From positions 1-52,672 of the forward strand of contig JAFYVJ010000071.1 of NCBI GenBank assembly GCA_017549185.1: 52,672 nucleotides of DNA, written 5' to 3'. The notes beneath the pieces were generated by a model. The model had not been told where the DNA came from. It ran no database searches and saw only the letters and a list, made by a program, of their open reading frames with translations. Positions 1 to 8,053 of the stretch are shown piece by piece (positions within the stretch are counted from its first letter, which is position 1; every line of letters begins with the position of its first letter). Both the position numbers and the translations under genes were made by a program. This stretch comes from Roseburia sp. (lineage in GTDB: Bacteria; Bacillota; Clostridia; Lachnospirales; Lachnospiraceae).

Positions 1-26
1 AAAAAGGGAAGGTTATGCCCTTTTTT
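1..26. terminator. Terminator-like hairpin at window start
   Basis: AAAAAGGG at 1-8 pairs with CCCTTTTT at 18-25 around a 9-nt loop, followed by more T residues. It looks like an intrinsic terminator of a gene to the left of the window. It forms the apparent 5' exon of the group II intron that starts at 43. Confidence 0.5.
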
Positions 27-513
27 AAGTGGTTTTTTTATTGTGTGCCAAGCATGGCACTAATCTAGCTAGTGAAAGTCTAGGCACGGGTATTTACCAC
101 CAAGTGTAGTGAACCACAAGTCGGTATCAGTAATGGTATGGATGAGGGAAGTGGTGTAGCAAAGTTCTTGAGCCTACGAACAGAAACTTGATAAGGTGAT
201 TAGGTGGGTAAGATTGCAATACAAATCGAAGCCCTAATGGTAAACGTAAACCGAAGTTGTAAATCAAGAGGTTGTGGAACGAAAGATTAGTGTCTTACCT
301 TGGGAGACCCTACCCACATATCGTAAGATATGGTCGAAAAAGGTTTAGGGAGGGAGTCGGATGAAGTCATAGTAGGGATAATAACTGAAGGACTGAAACG
401 ATTTATAGTATGAATCGTTACTGAGAAAATCGTACATTAGCTAGAAATCAGGTGGATAAAAAGAGCAGGAACGTAACCGAGGGATATTATCTATACCGAG
501 AGGGGCGTCGTGT

Positions 514-1694
514 ATGAATATTACAGTAAACAGAGGAGTAACAAGAATGGAATTAATTGATGTGATTACGTCAAAAGAAAACCTGAACAGAACCTATATG
601 CCCAAACCGGTACGAAGAGTATATATACCCAAAAGTAATGGTAAAAAGAGACCGTTAGGGATACCAACAGTATTGGACAGAACAATTCAGCAAGCCATAG
701 CACAGCCGATAACAGATATTTATGAGGAAGTATTCAGTGAATACAGTTATGGATTTAGACCAAACAGAAACTGTCATGATGCCATAAAACAAGCATTGGA
801 ATATTTGAATGAAGGCTATGAATGGGTGATAGATATTGATATAGAACAATTCTTTGATAAAGTAAATCATGATAAATTAATTCAAATACTTAGGAAACAA
901 GTAAATGACAGTACGACATTAAATCTGATACGCAAATATCTGCGAGCAGGAGTAATGGAGAACGGATTGGAAAAAGCAACAAAAACAGGAGTACCACAGG
1001 GCGGATTATGTCGAGCTCGTCATAAGGCGGAGTAATCAGTCCGGTACTTGCAAATCTGTTTCTACATTATGTATTTGATGATTTTATGGTTAAAGAATTT
1101 CCGAGCATTTCGTGGGCAAGATATGCGGATGATGGAATTGCACATTGTGTATCTCTTAAACAGGCAAAATATCTGAAGCGCAGACTACAGGAACAGTTTG
1201 CAACCTATGGGTTAGAATTAAATTTGGAGAAAACAAGAATAGTGTATTGTAAAGATGATGACCGAAAAGGGAATCATGAGCATACCTCGTTTGATTTTCT
1301 GGGATATACATTCAGACCAAGGCTTGCAAAGAATAAGTATGGAAAGTTCTTTGTCAGCTTTCTGCCAGCAATGGGAGGAAAAGCAAAGAAAGCTATACGA
1401 AAAGAAGTCCGTAGTTGGAAGTTACAGTTCAAAACAGATAAAGACCTGTGGGATATAGCAAATATGTTTAATAATAAGATACAGGGATGGATTAATTACT
1501 ATACGCATTTCTACAAATCAGAGATATATGATGCTTTAAGATATATCAACAGTCGGCTGATATACTGGGTAAGGAGAAAATATAAGAAACGGAACTCAAG
1601 GAAGAGAGCTGAACATTGGTTAGGAGAAATAGCGACAAGAGAAAGAAACCTGTTTGCACATTGGAAGTTTGGAATACTGCCAACGGCTGGATAA
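514..1694 (+). pseudogene. Group II intron reverse transcriptase/maturase, frameshifted
   Basis: This would be the intron-encoded reverse transcriptase and maturase. The first part (514-1035) carries RT blocks 1-4: [33 protein letters not shown], the DIDIEQFFD motif, and GVPQGG. The second part (1086-1694) carries the catalytic YADD box (ARYADDG), the FLGYTFRPR block and a maturase/thumb segment with GWINYYTHFYKS. Between them a 26-bp insertion (1005-1030) shifts the frame just after GVPQGG and leads to a stop at 1033-1035. Removing it restores [12 protein letters not shown]. The N-terminus also looks short: residues after ENLNR jump to TYMPKPVRR, apparently lacking the usual RT-0 region of roughly 45-50 residues. 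Both lesions suggest a decayed gene. The split into two reading frames is seen directly; the domain-0 loss is inferred from general knowledge of the family. Confidence 0.85.
1005..1030. repeat. 26-bp palindromic insertion with 5-bp direct repeat
   Basis: The inserted 21 nt (1005-1025) contain a 20-bp near-perfect palindrome with arms TTATGTCGAG and CTCGTCATAA (9 of 10 pairs) centred on GAGCTC. It is followed by GGCGG (1026-1030), a copy of GGCGG at 1000-1004. The layout is that of a tiny insertion or excision footprint with a 5-bp target duplication. It disrupts the reverse transcriptase exactly at the conserved PQGG motif. Confidence 0.75.
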
Positions 1695-1770
1695 TGGGAG
1701 CTGTATGAGCTGAGAGGTTCACGTACAGTTCTGAGAGGGACTTAGGGGGAAGTTCCCTAGGTCTACTTAC

Positions 1771-2352
1771 TTGCTGATATTTACAAAAAGTGAAATGTCA
1801 GCAAACAGAGTTATGAAATCCATATCAGACTGGTTGGAAAGAAAGCTGTTCCTAAAAGTAAATGCCACAAAAACAAAAGTGGTAAGACCGACAAGAAGCA
1901 AATATCTAGGGTTCACCTTTTTGAAGAATGGTGGAAAATGGAAAGTAAAACCAACAAATGAGAAGAAAAAGGCACTGAAAGCAAAACTGTCAGAATATCT
2001 AAAGAGAAACAAAGCAGTGGCAAGACCATTAGCAGTTACGATAAAGCGAGTAAATGAGATTGTAAGAGGATGGATTAACTACTTTAGGATAGGCATGATG
2101 AAACAGTACATGGAAGAGTTTGGTCAGTGGCTCAGACATAAGATAAGAGTTATCGTAATGAAACAATGGAAAACAAATAAAACGATATACAGAAATCTGA
2201 GTTATTTAAACAGAAAATATAAGAATGGAATTAGTCAGGAAGATATATATAAAGTGGCTAATTCAAGACTTGGGTGGTACCGAAGAAGTGGAATGAACGT
2301 TGTAAATTTCATAATAAGCAAAGAGTTGCTCGAAACGAAAATAAAGGACTAA
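1771..2352 (+). pseudogene. 3' half of a second group II intron reverse transcriptase
   Basis: This frame opens directly after the first intron and reads LLIFTKSEMSANRVM, the sequence that normally follows the YADD catalytic box. FLKVNATKT, YLGFTF and the maturase helices (VRGWINYFRIGMMKQYMEEF, then WLRHKIRV) follow, ending in the C-terminal block near SRLGWYRRSG. It belongs to a different subgroup from the reverse transcriptase at 514-1694. RT blocks 0-5, including YADD, are absent from the window, so it is a remnant. The first intron appears to have inserted right after the YADD codons of this host intron gene, and the 5' half was later lost or exchanged. Confidence 0.8.
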
Positions 2353-2409
2353 GCAGGTTTGCTAAATCCTTTATCGTACTACCTAAGTAATATTGGAATA
2401 TAAATTGTA

Positions 2410-2481
2410 GAGCCGTATACGAGACCCGTATGTACGGTTCAATGAGAGGGAAATACATTAGCTGTTATTTCTCTACTCTAT
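2410..2481 (+). ncRNA. Domain V/VI of the outer group II intron
   Basis: A 31-nt domain V-like helix at 2410-2440 starts GAGCCGTATACG and ends GTACGGTTC. A domain VI hairpin follows (GAGGGAAATA with TATTTCTCTAC) and carries a bulged-A candidate in CTACTCTAT. It marks the 3' end of the intron that hosts the fragment at 1771-2352. The end coordinate is approximate. Confidence 0.65.
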
Positions 2482-2513
2482 TGGAAAATGCTAAATAAGG
2501 AGATAAATTAGTT

Positions 2514-3062
2514 ATGAAAAAATGTTTAAATTGTTACTGGTGTACGCAAGAGGATAAATTATATTGTGAGAAGTGCGGTACTAAATTAACGGAAGTGAAA
2601 GAAACAGTTAATACAAGTACAACTGGGAATACAAACCAGAGTACGAGTACGAATCCGGATAATGGCTTTAATGAGGAACTGAAAAAAAAGAATCTTGTGT
2701 GGAAAGTGTGTAGTGTGATTTTAATTGTTATTATGTTTTGCATTAGAATTAATGCTACAGAAGAAGTAGATTATTGGGAAGATATATGTAATCAACGTAA
2801 TGAAAAAATTAGTAGTTTGCAATATCAGTTAGATAATGCAAATGAGGAATTAAATGTTTTAAAGGAAACAGAATTATATTTAAAAGAGCAGACCAATTTT
2901 ATGGATAACCATATAGGAATCATCGATGCAAATAGTGATTCAAATCTATATCATAAATATTTTTGCGAAGAGTTGGATTGGGATAGTGACTGGAGTATAC
3001 TTGTTTTTAATATAAAGCGAGCAGAAAAAGAAGGATATTCGCCATGTAGTAAATGTTACTAA
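2514..3062 (+). CDS. Zinc-ribbon membrane protein with coiled coil
   Basis: A 182-aa protein of unknown function. The N-terminus is a double-CxxC zinc ribbon (CLNCYWC, then CEKCG, about residues 4-22). A Thr/Asn/Ser-rich linker follows, then one transmembrane helix (about 63-80, VWKVCSVILIVIMFCI) and a predicted coiled coil (about 95-125). The C-terminal module has the pattern YHKYFC, then AEKEGYSPCSKC. That resembles the small His/Cys domain (H-x-x-C, GY-x-PC-x-x-C) found at the ends of many Firmicute proteins. The start is supported by AAGGAGA about 12 nt upstream. It lies between the intron block and the first dynamin gene. Two further zinc-ribbon membrane-type proteins sit at the other end of the dynamin island, so it may belong to that system. 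That link is inference from position. Confidence 0.75.
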   Translation: MKKCLNCYWCTQEDKLYCEKCGTKLTEVKETVNTSTTGNTNQSTSTNPDNGFNEELKKKNLVWKVCSVILIVIMFCIRINATEEVDYWEDICNQRNEKISSLQYQLDNANEELNVLKETELYLKEQTNFMDNHIGIIDANSDSNLYHKYFCEELDWDSDWSILVFNIKRAEKEGYSPCSKCY

Positions 3063-3136
3063 ATGGCTATATGAAAGGATTTGTAATGATATCCGAATCA
3101 TAAGCGGGAATGTAATAAATAGTTAAGACTGAGAAG

Positions 3137-4903
3137 ATGATGCAGGAGGATTTGCTTGTGGAGGATGGAAAAATAACGCAAAATGAGTATGTTTGGCATA
3201 AAAAGTTGTATGAATTAGAAACTATTTCTTCGGAATATAGCCAGGGAAAAGAATATGCAAAAAAAATTGAAGAAGCAATGCACATGATTGAAACACGGAG
3301 ATATCGGGTTGCGGTAATTGGAGAGTTTAAAAGGGGAAAATCCAGCATGATAAATGCACTTCTTGGGTCAGAGGTTTTGCCGACAGATATTTTACCGATG
3401 ACAGCAGTTGTTAATCGAATTGTTTATGGAAATCAAAAGGAGATATTGATTCAATATAAAGATGGACGTATGGAGAGGGCAGGGGTAGAAGATTTGATTT
3501 CCTATGCGACAAAGTATGACGAAGAAAAGGCATATCGTGCAGAAAAAGTAAAGGAAATAGTTGTCAGCTATCCATCCGTATTTTGTAGGAATCATGTTGA
3601 AATTTATGATACCCCGGGGTTGAATGATGATGAACCGATGACAGAAACAACGCTAGGGATTTTAAAAGATGTGAATGCGGCAATCGTTGTCATATCCGCG
3701 GTAATGCCGCTTAGTATGACAGAACAGAATTTAATCATTCAATTACTTGAATGCAAGGAAATACATAATATTATATTTGTTATTACATTTATTGATGCAG
3801 TTTCATCTAGAAGAAGTGAGCAGGATAAAGTGATTAACTTTATGAAAAACAGAATTATGGAATCTGTATTGCCGCGGGCGTTATCTTTGCATAAGGAAGA
3901 TAAAAAATTTCAGGAAAAGGCGCGAAGAATTTTAGAATGTCCGGTTACATTTGCAGTATCCTCCTTACTGGCGATGAAAGGATTTTTACAGGACGATGAA
4001 GAATTATTGGAAAAAAGTCGTTTTCCGGAATTTAAACATTCGTTATTAGACGTTTTGACAGCTGGACAGAGTCTTGAAATGGAAGAACGGGTTTCAGATA
4101 TGGTGGAGCAAATTTCAAAGGCAATTCAAAACTGGTATGTACTGGAAGATAAGGCATTAAAGGAAGAAGAATTGTTCAATGAAACTGCTTATCAAAAATG
4201 TATGGCTTATTTTAATGAAAAAGATAAGGAATTAGAAAAAATATTTATAGAAACGGATGCTGATTTAAAAAGGAAAGGGTTGGATTTTTCGGAATTAGAA
4301 AAAAAAGTATCAATTGCAGCAGAATTTCGTAAGATTTTTATTAGGGCACTAAGTAGGTTGAGAGTTGGAGCGACTGCAAAGGAGATAGAGCAGACAATTC
4401 ATAATGCAGCACAGGATGGACTAATATGGATCAGAAGGGAAATGAATATATGGAACCAGGATACGGTAAATTGCTTAATGCAGAGCAGTCAAAAATTTAT
4501 GAAAATACGTCAGGATGCATTATTCAGAGTGATAGAAGATGCATGGGGACGGACTATTTCAGAAAATTATAATGAGGAACATATGACATTTCCTGAATTT
4601 AACTGGAACGATGAGCTTTATCCGGTGACATTAAATCTACTACAGGAAGATGTGATGCCGTTTATCAATAAAAGAATTGAGGAATCGTTGGATGCTTATG
4701 AGATGAAATGTGGTGTTTTTATTGCAAATTGGAGAAAAATGCTGATTCAGAGAAATAAGAATGGTGATGTATATGAAGCAATACAGAAAGATTATGAAGA
4801 AAAGAAAAATGCATTGCAGATGCAAAGAGAGATAAAACGACGTCAGTACAGTAAACATGAAGAACTGTTAACTCAGCTTGTCTCAAAAGAGAATAGAAAG
4901 TAG
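3137..4903 (+). CDS. Dynamin-like GTPase 1 (soluble)
   Basis: A 588-aa bacterial dynamin-family GTPase. The P-loop GEFKRGKSS lies near residue 62. The switch-I region contains TDILPMTAVVNRI, and G3 is DTPGLND near 158. The G4 position reads TFID, not the usual N/TKxD, so guanine recognition may be weak or altered. The rest is a long helical stalk-like region rich in charged heptads with no obvious transmembrane segment, unlike the second dynamin. Family knowledge: bacterial dynamins often act as pairs of unequal GTPases that bind and remodel membranes. The start is uncertain because the ribosome-binding site before 3137 is weak; TTG or GTG codons a few residues on are alternatives. A 150-bp gap separates it from the second dynamin gene, so it may be transcribed with it or separately. 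Confidence 0.88.
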   Translation: MMQEDLLVEDGKITQNEYVWHKKLYELETISSEYSQGKEYAKKIEEAMHMIETRRYRVAVIGEFKRGKSSMINALLGSEVLPTDILPMTAVVNRIVYGNQKEILIQYKDGRMERAGVEDLISYATKYDEEKAYRAEKVKEIVVSYPSVFCRNHVEIYDTPGLNDDEPMTETTLGILKDVNAAIVVISAVMPLSMTEQNLIIQLLECKEIHNIIFVITFIDAVSSRRSEQDKVINFMKNRIMESVLPRALSLHKEDKKFQEKARRILECPVTFAVSSLLAMKGFLQDDEELLEKSRFPEFKHSLLDVLTAGQSLEMEERVSDMVEQISKAIQNWYVLEDKALKEEELFNETAYQKCMAYFNEKDKELEKIFIETDADLKRKGLDFSELEKKVSIAAEFRKIFIRALSRLRVGATAKEIEQTIHNAAQDGLIWIRREMNIWNQDTVNCLMQSSQKFMKIRQDALFRVIEDAWGRTISENYNEEHMTFPEFNWNDELYPVTLNLLQEDVMPFINKRIEESLDAYEMKCGVFIANWRKMLIQRNKNGDVYEAIQKDYEEKKNALQMQREIKRRQYSKHEELLTQLVSKENRK

Positions 4904-5053
4904 GAGAATAGAAAATACTTTGCCAAGTTCTGGTGTTGTAGATTAGATTCAGTGGAATGTAAAGCCTTATGCAGAACTAGCTTTAATGATAGCAGTATAA
5001 ATTATATGGCTTTTATTAGAAAATGTGAATTATAAACGAAGGAGGAACCAGTT

Positions 5054-7093
5054 ATGGAAACAGCTGCAAATAACGGATATGTTAATTATCAGGCAATGCT
5101 TTCCCAAATTAATTATGGAGCAATTGAACTGGAAAAGATATGCGTCGAGTTAGAGATGGAGGAACGAGCACAGGCTATTAGAGAGGTAAAAACAAAACTT
5201 CAGGATCATACGTTTTCCGTAGGAATTATGGGAGAATTTAAACGAGGTAAGAGTACAGTGATCAATGCCCTTTTGGGAAAAGAAGTTTTACCGGCAGATA
5301 TTTTACCATGTTCTGCTACATTAAATCAAATTAAGTGGGATGTAAAACCTCGTGCAGAAGTACGATTTAAAGGTGGCAGTGTCAAAGAAGTTGAAATTGA
5401 TGAATTAGCAAATTATGTAACTAAATTAACAACTGAGTCAGAGCAAAATGCAGCGAATGTAGAGGACGCTGTTGTATATTATCCTTGTCAGTTTTGTCAG
5501 AATGGTGTTCGCATTATTGATACGCCAGGCTTAAATGATGATGAACGAATGAATCAGGTGGCAGAAAGTGTTCTTCCGACACTGGATGCGATTATCATGG
5601 TAATTGTTCCGGATGCACCATTTAGTATCAGTGAGGCAGATTTTGTTCGTAATAAAGTTATGGTTAGTGATTTGGGACGTATTATTTTTGTAATTAATAA
5701 AATAGATATGGTTCGTGAACGTGATCGTCAGAGAGTGGTAGATTCTATTAAAGCCAAAATTCAAACTAGTGTTTTGGAAAAAGTAGAAACGCTTTATGGG
5801 GCGGATTCCAAGGAATATGCAGAATCCAAGGCAAAATTAGGCGGTATTCGTATATACCCGGTTTCTGCTATGAAAGCCTTAGATGGCAAACTTGATGGAG
5901 ATGAAGAATTGCTTAAAGAAAGTCAGATGCCGAAATTTGAAAAGGCATTGACACAGCTTCTGACCGAAGAAAGAGGACTTTTAGAATTGATTGGTCCGGT
6001 AAATGTGGTATTAGGTGCTGCAAAAGAAATAAGAGAAGTCATACAAATGAGAAAAAATGCTATGGATTTGGATAAAGCAGAATTTGAAAAAGTACAAAAA
6101 AAATCCATGGAAGAAATTCAGGTAATACGAAGAAGAAAAAAAGAGGAAGTAAAAAACTTAGAAGCAAAATCCCAAAATATTTATAGTGAATTAGTTCCAA
6201 TGGTGGACTGCATCTATGAACAGATGAAGGAAAGGTTATTAAAGTATGTGGATACCTGTACCATGAGTGATGATGATGTAAAATCAGAAGAAAGAAAGCA
6301 GGCGGCAGCAGAAAGAATCGGCAAAAAGTTAGATGAGCAGATGAAAGTCTGTCTGTCGGAGAATACAGAAGTCCTTCAGATGAGAATTATGGACAGGTTA
6401 GGCGATGAAATGTGCCGTATTGAAGAATTGAATCAGGATATTATGCAGAGTATGGGTAAAATACATGGCATGATTCCGAAAAAGACCGGAATGGATTCCG
6501 CAGATATTGCAGGTATTGTGGTGGATACGGTTACCAGTTACAGTGGAGTACTTGCAATTGGAGGTATTATTTCCGGTTGGAAAGTGAATGGAATAAAAGG
6601 TGCATTAGTTGGAGGAGGAGCAGGTTTTGCGGCAGGTTATTTGGCTATGACAGCGGCATTAAGTCTTGGAGTAGTAGGATTGCCGTTAGCATTAGTTGGT
6701 GGTGTTGTAAGTACGTTTGGTGGCAAAGCAATTACAAAGCTGGTATTTGGTAAACAGATTGCAGAACGAGAGAAAGAAAAGCTACGTTCCGAATTAAAGA
6801 GGAGTGTAGTTGCATCTGTTGATATGGTGAAACGACAGAGAATGTTAGAAAACTGGCTGAAAGAAACGACAGATAATGTATTTTATAGTTTATCAAAACA
6901 GTTGAATCAGGAAGTAGAGACGATGCTTTCGAGTACAGAAACGACATTAAGAAATATTCAGGTAGACTTAGAACGCAGTAAGGCAAATCAGGAAAGTGTT
7001 TTGAAACAGTTAGAAACGAAAGAAAACTTATTGGCAGAGGTATGTAAAGCACTTCTTCCGGTGAAAGAAAAATTGGATGAAGCCAGAGGATAG
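5054..7093 (+). CDS. Dynamin-like GTPase 2 with membrane hairpin
   Basis: A 679-aa dynamin-family GTPase with P-loop GEFKRGKST (near residue 60), ADILPCSATLNQI in switch I, DTPGLNDD (near 156) and a canonical G4 motif NKID (near 217). A long coiled-coil stalk follows. Residues about 486-570 form a Gly/Ala-rich hydrophobic stretch (for example LAIGGIISGW and GVVGLPLALVGGVV) that can form a membrane hairpin, as in bacterial dynamin-like proteins with a membrane-inserting paddle. The C-terminal 100 residues are again coiled coil. The ribosome-binding site GAAGGAGG is strong. It begins a tight run of genes: the M48 peptidase starts 12 bp after its stop. It is the only one of the three GTPases here with a clear membrane insert, so it is probably the membrane anchor of the set. 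Confidence 0.92.
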   Translation: METAANNGYVNYQAMLSQINYGAIELEKICVELEMEERAQAIREVKTKLQDHTFSVGIMGEFKRGKSTVINALLGKEVLPADILPCSATLNQIKWDVKPRAEVRFKGGSVKEVEIDELANYVTKLTTESEQNAANVEDAVVYYPCQFCQNGVRIIDTPGLNDDERMNQVAESVLPTLDAIIMVIVPDAPFSISEADFVRNKVMVSDLGRIIFVINKIDMVRERDRQRVVDSIKAKIQTSVLEKVETLYGADSKEYAESKAKLGGIRIYPVSAMKALDGKLDGDEELLKESQMPKFEKALTQLLTEERGLLELIGPVNVVLGAAKEIREVIQMRKNAMDLDKAEFEKVQKKSMEEIQVIRRRKKEEVKNLEAKSQNIYSELVPMVDCIYEQMKERLLKYVDTCTMSDDDVKSEERKQAAAERIGKKLDEQMKVCLSENTEVLQMRIMDRLGDEMCRIEELNQDIMQSMGKIHGMIPKKTGMDSADIAGIVVDTVTSYSGVLAIGGIISGWKVNGIKGALVGGGAGFAAGYLAMTAALSLGVVGLPLALVGGVVSTFGGKAITKLVFGKQIAEREKEKLRSELKRSVVASVDMVKRQRMLENWLKETTDNVFYSLSKQLNQEVETMLSSTETTLRNIQVDLERSKANQESVLKQLETKENLLAEVCKALLPVKEKLDEARG

Positions 7094-7105
7094 GAGACAA
7101 AGTAT

Positions 7106-8044
7106 ATGTTACAGGATATATCCCCATTAAATAGAATAGATGTAAGATTTTCGACTTATATTGCAAATCGAAAGGCAGATGAAAACGGACACATGGTAAA
7201 TGGTGTTCCGGATTATTCTTTTGACCTTGATAATGAATTGCGTCAGAAACTAAATAACATTCCGGGATTTGTATCGCTCAGTAAAAAAATTTGTGCAACA
7301 ATTGCAGCCAGACAGATACAACTTGTCAATCAGTCAGGACTTGCAGTAGGTCCGAATCAGTTTCCGGAAATCTATGAGATGGCAGTGGATTGTGCTAGAA
7401 AGTTAGGAATCGGTGTGCCAAATGTATTTGTGGAAAATAATCCGGTTATGAATGCATATACCATTGCCAGTGATGATGTAAGTCCAATTATTGTATTGTA
7501 CAGTGGTATTGTGGAACGTCTGACACCTGGAGAGTTGAAATGCGTTATTGCACACGAATGTGGTCACATACATAATCAGCATGCAATATATAAGGTAGTC
7601 ATTGATGAGATTTTAAATAGCGGCACAGGAACGCTTGGAACGATTCTTTCTGTTGCAAATATTGCTTTAATGCAGTTTTGGACAAGAGCAGGAGAAATTA
7701 CGGCAGACAGAGCAGCATTGATTTGTGCGGATAATGTGGAGGATGCAGAAAATGTTAATAAAAAACTGCTTTATGGAGCTATGATAAATACAGATTATAA
7801 GGTAAATGTTGAGGCTTTGAGAGAACAGTTAGAAGTAACATTGAACAATCCTACCAAAATTTACGAAGTGCTGTCCGACCACCCGAACAGTATTCGTCGT
7901 GTGCTGGCAGAAAAAGAATTTGAGGAGTGTGAAGTCTTTTATAAGTGGCGACCTGAGTTAAAACGTCCGGGAATGACAATGCGCACAAAAGAGGCAACAG
8001 AAATTCGTTGTAAGAAGTTAGTCAATATCTTGGATAATAAATAG
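7106..8044 (+). CDS. M48-family zinc metallopeptidase in dynamin operon
   Basis: A 312-aa M48-like peptidase. The zinc site HECGH lies at residues 150-154 inside IAHECGHIHNQH. The third ligand is supplied by GEITADRAAL (Glu near 197), the arrangement of HtpX/Ste24-type peptidases. Upstream, MNAYTIA and IIVLYSGIVERLTPGEL match the conserved M48 core. Unlike HtpX it lacks the N-terminal pair of membrane helices. Only one mildly hydrophobic stretch (about 175-190) is seen, so it is probably cytoplasmic or peripheral. It sits 12 bp after dynamin 2 and 9 bp before dynamin 3, which implies co-translation and a shared job. It might process one of the partner proteins, such as a zinc-ribbon membrane protein, or act as an effector; both are inference. 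Confidence 0.88.
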   Translation: MLQDISPLNRIDVRFSTYIANRKADENGHMVNGVPDYSFDLDNELRQKLNNIPGFVSLSKKICATIAARQIQLVNQSGLAVGPNQFPEIYEMAVDCARKLGIGVPNVFVENNPVMNAYTIASDDVSPIIVLYSGIVERLTPGELKCVIAHECGHIHNQHAIYKVVIDEILNSGTGTLGTILSVANIALMQFWTRAGEITADRAALICADNVEDAENVNKKLLYGAMINTDYKVNVEALREQLEVTLNNPTKIYEVLSDHPNSIRRVLAEKEFEECEVFYKWRPELKRPGMTMRTKEATEIRCKKLVNILDNK

Positions 8045-8053
8045 GAGAAGGTT

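Larger units (their letters stand above)
43..1770 (+). mobile_element. Group II intron with broken reverse transcriptase
   Basis: The 5' end matches the GUGYG consensus (GTGTGCC at 43). About 470 nt of structured non-coding RNA precede the reverse transcriptase, as expected for ribozyme domains I-III. A 34-nt domain V helix lies at 1698-1731 (starts GAGCTGTATGAG, ends GTACAGTTC). It is followed by a domain VI hairpin (GACTTAGGG pairing with CCCTAGGTC) with a candidate branch-point A just before the end near 1770. The 3' exon is the coding sequence of another intron reverse transcriptase, so this intron sits inside a second intron. The 5' exon (1-42) is not matching reverse-transcriptase sequence, so the two flanks do not belong together. 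The open reading frame is frameshifted, so the copy is probably immobile, although its RNA could still splice if maturase is supplied in trans. The exact 3' end is uncertain by a few bases. Confidence 0.85.

Noticed and set aside
4904-5032. Possible 43-codon readthrough extension of dynamin 1
   Set aside because: The frame stays open after the TAG stop and is Cys-rich, but 43 stop-free codons are not unusual, there is no known readthrough signal and the next ribosome-binding site is clear.
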